DNA of 64,000 bases from Fistularia commersonii (Eukaryota > Chordata > Actinopteri > Syngnathiformes > Fistulariidae). Below, in pieces: positions 39,481 to 50,800 of this stretch (positions are counted from its first letter, which is position 1; every line of letters begins with the position of its first letter). The position numbers and the translations under genes were made by a program. A model generated the notes under the pieces. That model had not been told where the DNA came from and made no database searches. It was given only the letters and a program-made list of their open reading frames with translations. The stretch is taken from contig JBBMNZ010000015.1 in the NCBI GenBank assembly GCA_037954325.1, positions 10,432,501-10,496,500 on the forward strand, in the 5' to 3' direction.

Positions 39481-42400
39481 TAGGGAGGGGTGGGGGTTAA
39501 GAGATATGAACTAATTCTGCATGCAGTGGCGCCTGTTGCATAACAGTCCTCAGCTTTGAAGATTCAAGAAAGGCTGCTCTTTGAACACAATGTGCCGGTC
39601 CACTTGTTTGATCCGGCGAGCCTGCATGTCTGCCCACCTCCCCGTCTCCCTGCGAGCCCTTATCAGCCGGGAATTACACGGCGAGAGTGTAGAGGGGGGA
39701 GAAAAAAAAAAAAAATAGAAAGAAAAGATGGCAGGCTTGGAATAAATGAGAGATCATTTTGAAAGAAGCAGGATTTTTTTTTTTTTTTCCATCCAGTACG
39801 TCAGAGACGTGGACGTCACCCGTTTGACAATCATTAGCGGGATATGAACGAGATAGCGGCGGCGGCGGGAGGTCACGAGGGTTTTCCTCCCCCGGTCCTG
39901 TTTGTTTGACTTCGCCTCCGTCTCACGGAAACCCAAACGGCCGCTCTCGGAGGCCTTGACGAACCGCGCCCCCCCCCGCCCCGAATGGCGTGGCACGCAT
40001 TGCGTGGCGAATTTTTTTTTTTTTTTTTTTTCCTTTTTAAATAAACTGCTGTCTGGACAACCGTCGCCATGGCAACAACTACTGCAGCAGCAAGCCAACA
40101 GAGTTTTTTTTTTTTTTTTTTTTTTTAATTTAACTCTCCGCCGTCGTTATTCGAGACCGCGAAAGTTTACCGATCTCTTGCCTGTCCGACGGGAGTTCTG
40201 TAACGCTTCGATCCAACGAAGCGGTCAATCGATCAAATCCATAGGGAGTCACAGATGCACGAGTGGCGGGTTTCCATTTGGAGCAATTTTAAACCCCCAC
40301 CCGTCATTCTCAGGTTCTTTGTCTGCTGCAATTTCAACCGTAATCGTGGTTGTTTATTTAGATTTATCACACAGAGTTCGCAGGACATGTTTTGTGTTTG
40401 TGTTCCCCTTGGATTCATTTCTTCAGAAACTATTAGCGGCGTTTTCTTTGCCATAACGACTCCTCCGCTCCCGCAGGCGGCGACAACAGCTCGGACACGG
40501 AGAGCGCGCCGTCCCCGTCTCAGGCCGACTCGGGGAAGTCGGGCGACGCAAAGAGGCCGGACAGCGCGGCGGGCGAAGCCCAGTGCTCGGACCAAGACAA
40601 AGGCCAGGCCGGCAACGGGAAGGCCCCCGAGGCCTCCTACGGCGAGCTGTGCGTCAAAGAGGAGAAGAGCCCCGAGGGCGAGCCGGGGCCCCAGGAGGAG
40701 AAGGCGAGGGTGGCCCCGTACTCGGTCAACCCGAAGACCGAGCCCCAGGACGTGGAGATGAAGAGCGTGGAGATCCAAGTCAAGGTGGAGCCCGAGATGA
40801 AGGAGAAGGGAGAGAAGGGAGATCACGGCGGCGAGCGGCAGCGGGAGCTGCACTCGGACAATGACTCCAGCGCCACCTGCAGCGCCGACGAGGACGTGGA
40901 GGCCGAGCCCGAGAGACAGAGGTGCGGCTCTGGGCAGCCGGCGTCCGCCTGGCCCGGGGACCGGTGCGAGCGTCCACGATTCATCAACGAGCCGTCGTAT
41001 CTCCTCCACAGGATACTCTCTATGGAGAAGCCGTCGCTGCTGGGCTCCGCCGGCTCTGTCCTGGTCTCCTCGCCCAAGCAAGCCCAGCTAAACATCCAGC
41101 AGCTGCAGCAGCGGGCGGCTGCCATTCCCCCCATGGTCAGTCACTGACGGACACGGCTACATCCTATCAGGCAGGAAGTGGGAGGCTAGAAAAACACGGC
41201 CGCAGTAATTGACAAATTGGCGCCTCCTCTCTTGCCTAAGTAAGTCATTCAACTTGAGTCCAGCTCATCTGCGGCGTGTCCCCTCCTCCCCTCCAGGTGC
41301 CGGGCCCCTTCGGCCCCGGCGGCGTCCCCATCAGTGGCTTCGCCATGCTGCAGCACCAGATCAAGGCGGTCCACGCGTCGGCCCACCAGGAGGAGAAGCA
41401 TCGGCAGGACCAGGGCGAGCTGGAGCGCCGCCCGCCGTTCAACACGCGCAGCCCCACCATCCTGGACAGAGATGGTGAGAGGACCTGAACTATCAGTGTG
41501 TGTGCACACACACACACACACACACACATGCACACGCACAGCATTCAGAGCTTTGTAAGGCCTGCTCGTGTTGCTGCTAGCGCAGGCTATTTTTAGCTAA
41601 TGCATTTTTTTTTTAGACCCCCCATTCATTTAGGTGCGTTTTCACGTGCACGGCTGTCGAGCTGGAAGCTAACGGAAGTTATGTCTGCGTTGGTTTTTTA
41701 TATTACTTCAATTAGCCAAAGATGTTTTTGTTTTTTTGTTTTTTTTTTGAAGCCATATAAGAGAAGGCCGTTGTCACATTTCGATCACGTGACGCCGGTA
41801 AGGCGAGTCGCCAGCGGCTGCATCTCAACGTAACCCCCCCACCCCCAGCTTCTCTGCAAAGCTTTTAGCACCTTTTTCGCCCTGAGCGCTGTGAGAGCAC
41901 AGCGGCCACCCCGAGTCAAAGCACCGTTGTTTTTACCTCCCGGTTCACCGCGGAGGCCGGCGTTTGGGTTCTCGTTCTAACCGTGGTTGTCCCTCTGTCC
42001 TTGTGCCTGTGCGCCGCAGGTAAGCCCCACCCCTACATGCCTTATGACATGATGCTGGCCCTGGACCCGGAGGCCCACTCTGGCCGGCCAGGCTCCCCCT
42101 ACAGACTCTCCCCCCGGGAGCTGAGCAAGGCCTCGCCCCAGCCTGACCCCAACGCCCCCAATGCCTCCCGCTACAGTGTGCCACCAGGTAAAAGCACACG
42201 TCTTCACCTCCTTTTTCCCCCCCTTTCCCTTCCCCCTCTTGTCTGCTCTGTCCCAGACCTCCCCGTCACCGGTCTATCCTTCCTCACTGACTCCACTTGG
42301 AGTCAGTCACCTTCTTCCCCCCCCCCCTCTTTTTTCCTTTTGACTCTACCGGCGATATTTCTATAAGTTTCTCGCCGTCGAGGCCATTCCAATGTCTCAC

Positions 42401-42596
42401 GTCTTGCTTTGCAGCGCGGCGCCACACTGGTGGCTGGCGCAGAGGACCCGCCGAGTCATTTTCGGGGTTCCCTTTTGGGCTTTCCCAGGTCACGGAGGGT
42501 CACATGGGCACAGGCTGGCGCAGCAGAGTTGATTTCTATTATCACAGCCTCTTAGTCTTTGTCAGATGGTGAACAGGGGTGTTTTCCACAGTTTGC

Positions 42597-42637
<41 letters not shown>

Positions 42638-43548
42638 TGTTTGTGTTTGCCTCGTGTGTCAGCCCGACCGCAGGGCAGGTCATGACTTTTCACCACTTTG
42701 GTGTTGCTTGATATGGAAAAGTAAGATGGCGTGTAAACTGGTGCTCATTGGTTTTAGGATGAATATGAAAGCAATCTATTTTAGAATTTTTATATTTTAT
42801 TTTATTTTATTTATTTATTTTTTTAAATGTACTTCAGTCATACCTTAACTTATGAGTCTGATTGTCTCTGTGACTGAGCTGTAAGTCAATTTGCTCGTAA
42901 ATCAAATTAAATCTCCCTGTTGAAATGAATTCAAATGCTTTTAATACATTCCTTTGCCCCTGGCTTGGTCACTTAATTTAAATAAGAGAGATATACATTA
43001 TAAATAAAAATAATGTATAAAAAATTATAATACATAACGATAGTGTAGAGAAATAAATCGGTTCTCTTCAGTCGATTTACCTTGAAGATTGGGCGAAGAT
43101 GCTGGCGGCGGTGGATTTTACTTAGTGGCTACACACTCAATGCTACAATGCACTGGTAAATTTCCCTTTCACACTTTGTTGCTAGACCTCATTTAGTGAT
43201 GGAATGAATGCTGCTACTTTGTCCCCGACCAGCTTTTGAATGACTCTTCCATTGCCTCAGCCGTTGACATTCTCGCCGTCTGCCGCACCGAATCACAGTA
43301 AATGTCTCCTGGCTTCTCACAGATGATGCTCTCCGTCACAGTATCTCACAGAAAAACAACTTCTCCATTATTCCAGTCCACAACATGCACACCTTGCTCA
43401 TGATTTTCCATGATCTTCTCAGAAAGAGCTTCTCTGAACGTTGAAAGTACACAGGGTCAAAATTGCACGTGTCTGAGGTTGAATTTCACACTTTTCGCTC
43501 ACAAGTGCTGTGACGTGGAAAAAATACACGGTTTTTCTTTTTGACCTT

Positions 43549-43583
<35 letters not shown>

Positions 43584-46500
43584 ATGCCCGCATGCAGCAA
43601 ATGAAGACGCCGTCTCTGGTGGTGAGCTCCGACAGGAATTTTAATGTTTTAATACGCTGCCTCTGCCGCCTGGGCTTTACGAATTTGCCAGAGTGCTCTG
43701 TGTTGCGCGTAAGCGTGCGAGAGCGATGATCCATTTTGTCTACTAACCCTCCACCCCCGGAGACGGAGTTACCTCAGGCTTAGGAAAAGGGCTGTTAGCG
43801 CCGCTCTGTAACCGCCCGCTTGAGTCTCCTCTCGAATAAGTCGCTGTGACGGGGCTTAATGGAAGCCCTAATGCGGGCAGGGTCGGCGGCGCGGCGTCCG
43901 CCCGGCCGAGCACCCGCGGACGTCAGTTTCCCGCCTTCACCCGGGGGGAACTAGCGCGTCGGGGAAAAGTTCAGATTCACCGGCGTCTTAATCTCTCCTG
44001 TCGGCCATTTTGTCCCCCCCCAGTCCTGCACCCCGCGCCCAACCAGCTGGTCCAGGGTATGACCGACGGCGTGCGCGTGACTTTCAGCCGACCCAGCCGG
44101 CCTCCCAACATTCCCTCCCCGCCGCCGCTCATTCCGACCACCAAGCCCACGGACAAGCCCTCCTTCATCCAGGGGGGCTCCATCTCCCAGGTGAGGACGC
44201 CGCATCGTGAGCCGGGGAGGCTTTTCCGCGCCGCCGCTCAGACGGCCAAGTTCCCTAATCACCGGTTTCACTCAGACGGAGCTGTTGGGGTTTCGGTGTT
44301 GATGTTTTCCGCAGACACGGCGGCGCATTAAAGACTACCCTCTTAAACTCCGACTTAGTCGGTTAGCACAGACCGTCCTAGAAAGAAAAATAAAAATCAA
44401 TCCAAGGACTGAAACATGTCTTTATCGCGAGTGCGTTTTCTTATGTTCTGCGCATTTCTCATCACCGCAACCTCTTCTTGAATCTTCCGAGCTGACCCGC
44501 GAATGTCCCTTCCTGCTTTCTCAGGGAACTCCTGGCACGTACCTGCCTTCCCACGCCGTCTACGGGCCGGAGGGCACCAAGAGCGCCGTGGGCTCCATCT
44601 CCCTGGGGCTGCCGAGGCAGCAGGATCCCAACAAGCCTGGTAACGGCAGCTCCGCCGTTCTGCGGCCAGCTGGAAACAGAACCGCTTATTTTCTCTGGGT
44701 GACAAAAGGCCGTGCCGAGCTATAATGCGTACGTTGCGCGTGATTAAATATATCCTTACCAGCAGAGCTCCCGCGCTGCTGTTTAATTGGCTGGCGAGCG
44801 AAACCCCTCGGCGTCCCGCGTGTCTGCGCGTATACTCCTTGCTTAAAATACACTCCGCGCGTACATCGGCAGGCAACAGCCCAGTGGAAACAAACCTCGG
44901 TCAGTCGCGTTGCCGGACTTGTCGCATGTATGACGCTCCCGTGTCCCTCCAGGGGCAGCAGTTCCATCCATTCAGGACGGCCGAGGCCCGGCGAAGGTGG
45001 GCGAGGGCCTGGCCTTCAGAGGATCCATCACTCAGGTATTTATCGCAAGCGACCGAACGACGACCTCGACGGGCTCTTCCATCTGCGTCGAGTCCGATTT
45101 TTCTCTCGCTCCTCCACGCAGGGCACGCCGGCCCTCCCGCAGTCGAGCATCGCAGCCGACCTCCTGAAGGGAACCATCACAAAGCTGGCCACCGAGGACC
45201 TGAACAGCCCAGATAAGAGCAGAGGCGAGCAGCTGGCCAAGGGCCACGTCATCTACGAGGGCAAGAGCGGTCACATCCTCTCCTACGACGGTGAGCGTGT
45301 TTGGCCAGACGGTGATTGTTTCTCGAGCCCGGCAGACGCGTCACACGTGCTTTCGTTTTTCTTTTTGTCGTGAAGCTATCAAGAACCCCCGGGAAAACAC
45401 GCGCAGCCCGAGGACTGGCCACGAGCTGAAGCGCACTTACGACATGATGGAGGGGCCGATGGGCCGGGGGCACCCCGGCAGAGACGGGGCGCCGTTCGAG
45501 GGTACGGCTCGTCGTCCAAACGCGTCTCTGTCATTTTTTTTCTCCCCACATCGATAGGCTGACGGCTCCCGTTTCTTTTGGCAGGGTTGATCAGTAGAGC
45601 CCTGCCAAGGGAAGGTCACCACGGCGATTCGAAGGATCGACCCCTGATCACTGGCTCCATCATGCAAGGTATCCGTTCCGAAGACCATAAAATCTTCCGG
45701 TCGCTTACCCGCCGCCGCAAGCGTCAGGGGAAGCTGAAGTGCTTTAAATGTCCCAGGAACGCCCAGAACGGCGGCTGAAACCTACGAAGATACGCTGAAG
45801 TACGGGAAGCAGATCAAGCGCGAGAGCCCGCCCATACGCTCCTTCGAGGGCGGCATCAGCAAGGGGAAGCCCTACGAGGGGGTCAACACCATCAAGGAGA
45901 CGGGGCGCTCCATCCACGAGATCCCCCGGCAGGACCAGTCCGGCCAGGACCTCTGCAAGACCCCGGACCTGCAGGACCGGAGGGTCATCGAGGGCTCCAT
46001 CTCTCAGGTGAGGGACCATTTTTGTTTCGTCGCGCCTCCTTTCCCGGTGGCAAAGAGCTATTTATCAGAGCTGCCGCGTACCCGCGTTCAGATCCACTCG
46101 ATGAACCAGCCGACCATCAAGCACAACGTCAAGTCCCTCATCACCAGTCCCAGTAAGCTTCCCCAGGGCATCCCGCAGCTGGAGGCCATGGAGCGGGCCA
46201 AGTACGAGGAGAGCAAGGCGGTGCGGCACACCTCGGTGGTCAACTCCACCGCCTCCGTCCTGCGCTCCACCCATCAGGAGGCCAGCAAAGCCCAGCTCAG
46301 CCCGGGCATGTACGAGGACGCCAACGCCCGCCGGACGCCGGTCAACTACAGCTCCAACCCCGTGTCGCGGGGGTCGCCCATGCTGGGCCGGGCTCCGGAG
46401 AGTGAGTCCCATCTTAAGCGCCAGATTCGCAATTCCTTTTTCCACGAGCTAACGCGGTCCTCTCATCCCCCCCGCGAAGGCGCCATGAGCTCTGCGAAAG

Positions 46501-47813
46501 CCGCCTCGCGCGAGAGGAAAAACGCCATGACGCCCACGCAGAGGGACAGCGTCCCGGCCAAGTCGCCGGTGTCGGGCGGCGACCCGGTGGCTTCCCACAG
46601 CCCCTTCGACCCCCACCACAGACCCGTCGTCCCCGGGGAGGTGTACCGAGCCCACCTGCCTCCCCACCTCGACCCTACCCTGGCCTTCCACAGGGTGATG
46701 GACCCCGGTACGGCGCAGACAAACCGATTTACAGGATCCAAACCTCCGTCACGGGTGTGTTTTTGACCCGTTTTCCCTCCCTCGCAGCGTTCATGTTCCC
46801 CAGGCAGCCGTCCCCGACCGGCTACCACAACACCTACCAGCTGTACACCATGGAGAACACGCGGCAGACCATCCTCAACGACTACATCACGTCGCAGCAG
46901 ATGCAGGTCATCCCCCGGCCCGACTTGGCCCGCGGCCTGTCGCCACAGGAGCAGCCGGTCGCCATCCCGTACGCCGCCGGAGCCCGAGGTACGGACCGCC
47001 GCCAGCCGACCCGCCTCCACGGTGGGGTGGGGTGGGATGGGATCCCTGGGCAGGAGAGGATTTTAGCCTGCAGAAAGTGTGCTTTGGGAAGTAGCGGCTA
47101 CCTTTTCCAGACGCCCAGAAGCAAACGACCCAGACAAATTCTTGCTGATTGGCTTTTCCCGTCCGGGGGCTGCTAGTCAATTCGGCCACCTCAACCCCAT
47201 TTGACTCATTTGACCGCAATTCAACCCAATCCGCCGGGCGGCTGGCTTCGCCCACTCCCCTCGCAGCCCTGCTTACTTACCAATTGTTACCTGAGAGCAC
47301 TAACGGGTGAAGGTGATGGGGGTGTATATACGGTGTTCATACATTCGCAAATTCCTGGATCAGTTTTTGTTGTTCACCGTTGGCCCTTTGCTTCTGTCTG
47401 TAAAAGGGATTATTGATCTAGCCCAGATGCCAACTATCCTGTTGCCTCACCCTGGGGGAACAGGTACTCCCTCTTTGGAACGCATCGCCTACCTTTCCGG
47501 AGCTCAGCCCCCTTTTCCTCCTAGGGCTTTCAACCCAACCTCCATATCGCCAGGTGAGGACCCCCCAAACCCCCTTCAACCCCCTTCCCTTGATTCCTAC
47601 CCCACCCCCCCTCCCTCGTGTCCCCCTTAAACTCCTTGTTCCCTCCGCACCTGCACGGGTGCAGGTCTGCGCCAGTCCCTGAGGCGCCAGAGGTCAGTTC
47701 GCCGGACGCTGTCACAGATCCAGTCCAGTCTCTCTGCAGGCTTTTTGACGTGCCGGCGGCAGCAGGGGCCGAAAAAAAAAAGCAAAGGAACCGGGGGGAG
47801 GGGGGGGGGGCAG

Positions 47814-47844
<31 letters not shown>

Positions 47845-50800
47845 GTGAGATGACGGACAGGTTCGGCCTCTGCGGCGTCTCATCAGGATCAACATCTTCA
47901 CGACATTTTTTCCGTTTACATAAAACATTTAAGGACGTGATAATTAAAAAAAAAAAAACGTGACGGGGGAAGTTTGCATTTTTTTTCCATTCCATGGAAA
48001 TTCTCTCCACCAGATATCAGCCAGGTAATCTGCCTGGTGCCTTCTGCCTTCTGAATGTTTTTTGGGGGGTCATTTCTCCAAGCAAGCTGAAAGGTGTGAC
48101 GCTTGTAAAGCATATGACTGTTTTTTTTTTTCAACCACTTCCTGGTATTAAATGGAATTCTTTATTAGTGTGTGTTATTGGAAGAGATGCACAATAAGTC
48201 AGTGTGATGTGCAGCTCCACCTTGAAATAAGCTTATTTAAAAAAATGTAAAAAAAAAAAAATAAAAAAAAGACAATTTTTTTTTTAGTTTGTTTTAGATT
48301 TTTGTTTGCTTTTTGGTTGATCTTGCCTCAGATTAATCAGTTATTTAGATTGCAGCTATTCTAAATTGCCGTTGCCGATCTGAGCCGCCGTCCGTCAGAT
48401 TCCGGTCGAGTCTTCTCGTTCATGAGTTGCCACCGCCTCGTTTGTGCCAAAACTGAATCATTTTTTCAAAATATCCAAACCCGTGTGGTCAAACGCCCAC
48501 GAGTGTCAGCCCCCTCCGATTGTGACGCCACGTCTGTCACTGTTTCTCAGGCCACCAAGCTCACCTCGCCGCCGCCGCCAGCGCGGAGAGGGAACGGGAG
48601 CGGGAGCGAGACCGCGAGCAGCAGGAGAAGGAACGAGAGAAGGAGCGGGAGCAGCGCGAGCGGGACAGGGAAATGCGAGAGCGCGAGCGTGAACGAGAGC
48701 GGGAGCGGGAGCGAGAACGGGAGCGAGCGAACGAGTACATCCGGGCAGGTGAGTTGTCGCTCTTCGACTTATCGAGTTACCTCGTAGCCGGAGCGAACTC
48801 GACCGGTCTTTTCGAGGCTTTACGAGTCACTTGCGTGCGTCAGGTGTCCAGGAGCAGCCCGGTCGGCCCGGTAGTCGTGGTTACCTGCACTCCCCGTCCC
48901 CCTCGCTCAGGACCCACGACGTGGTGGTCCAGCAGCGGCCGAGCATCTTTCAAGGGAAGAGCGTCATCACCTCTCTGTAAGTACGACTTTCGCCCTTCCA
49001 CCCTCCCCTTAATCGCTTATTTGAAGAAATAGAAGAGAAATACCTTTTTTTTTGTCATATACATAGAATACAACATCAGTGAAATTTGATCCCGTTTGAA
49101 CCCATCATGAGCAGGAGGCGGCCACTGAGGGTTTCAATGTCTTGCCTAACACTTCGACAGGCGAGGTCAGGGGTCGGCAACCCGCGGCTCTCTCATCTGT
49201 ACACTGCGGCTCCGAGCGGCTTGGGGGAAAATAAATTATAAATATTTTAATTGAAGTGTATTTCATTTGTGTTCATTTTTTAACTTTAAGTCCTAAGTTG
49301 GAAGATTATTGTGATCTTGAAATACTATATAAAATTATGTTTATTATTTTTCGCCGCTCAAAAAAACGTCACACTCGCGGAAGCCGGTATACCCGCCAGC
49401 AGGTAAAGTCCCGATTTGTAGATGCTGTGCGCAGAAGTTCGGGAGCAGAAGTCCCATAAACAAGATAAAGTAAATATTTATGAAGATATTTTGCAAATAT
49501 TTATTTTTTATCGTTTAATGACACAGTGATTTTTTTTTTCCCGATTTATTTTTAAAATTCAGGTCAGGGCTCCGCTACACGCTCTGAAAGCCCAAAGCTC
49601 AAAATGAGTTCATTACATAAATAAAATTTAATTTTCTCCGTAATACTTTGTGAATTTCAGAAGCAACACACTACATACTTGTTTATACAAAGTGTAAAAG
49701 TAATAAAAAGCAATATATACAGTGGTACCTTTATTTTAGACGTCAAAAAGTAATTGCGGCTCCCGGTGTTTTCTTTTCCGAGGAAACCGGGTCCAAACGG
49801 CTCTTTGGGTGTTCAGGGTTGCCGACCCCTGGGCTGGGAGGAGCGCAGAAGTCCAACCAGAATTGTTCTGTTCCAAGGACAACCGCTGACAACCAGGCCG
49901 CCCCCTAGAATTTGTTATTTTAATGTTTGCGCGCTTTCTGTTTCAGGCCGCACTCGGCAGCGGCGACCGCGGCGGCCCAGAGTAACTCCCGCTTTAGTAC
50001 GGCCGCCGACGCCCTGGCGGCGCTGGTGGACGCCGCTGCCTCTGCGCCCCCTGTGGACGTGGCCAAGGTGAAGGAGAGCAAGCACGAGCGGGAGGACGAC
50101 ATGGCGGCTCGGCGCGCCACCAGCCTCGTCGAACAACAACAACAACAGCAGCAGCAGCAGGAGGCGGAGAGGCGGTCCATGCCGTACGGCGTCATGACCC
50201 TGCCGGGGGGCAAACCCCATCAGCCGTACGCCGAGAGCGTAGGCGTGAAGGAGAAGGGACCCCAGACCTCCAAGTCCCGCATCGAAGAGGAGCTTCGGAC
50301 CCGCGGAAAGACGACCATCACGGCAGCTAACTTCATCGACGTCATCATCACGCGGCAGATAGCGTCTGAGAAAGACTCCCGGGAGCGAGGCTCGCAGAGC
50401 TCCGACTCCTCCAGCAGCTGTGAGTGTGCTGAACGCTAGGCACTAAATCATGTGGCTTGAGCACATTTGTCCTTTTTTTTTTTGCTAACCACTTCCTATC
50501 ATAAAGGGGCTCACTCGTCCCTCATATCTTTATTCCACATCAAAAGATAATTCAACAATAAATCCATCATTCAGGATTAAAAACAGACTGATAAACAGAG
50601 AGGATAAGTTCTGCTGGACTAGCAGCAGTCACTTGGAAGATACACAAGCGCCTGATGTAAGCATCTCTGTCATGTGTGTAGCAGTCATTTGCGTTCTGTA
50701 TTGCAAAGAATTTCCTTATAGCAGGGGGTGTTTGGTGAATCTAAGGGGGAGGGTCTTCAGCCCGTGCAGCAAGCGGCCTTGTCGCGCTGAAAAGTGACAT

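Larger units (their letters stand above)
42188..44023 (+). other. ncor1 intron between exons 22 and 23
   Basis: 1.8 kb with a GT tract (42604-42634), the inverted pogo-like copy B (42835-43400) and a CA tract (43551-43581). Confidence 0.65.

Noticed and set aside
40233..41081. 282-codon minus-strand frame opposite ncor1 exons 19-20
   Set aside because: Antisense shadow of GC-rich coding sequence; the product is low-complexity Leu/Arg and has no family resemblance.
46463..47020. 185-codon minus-strand frame
   Set aside because: Antisense shadow of ncor1 exons 31-32.
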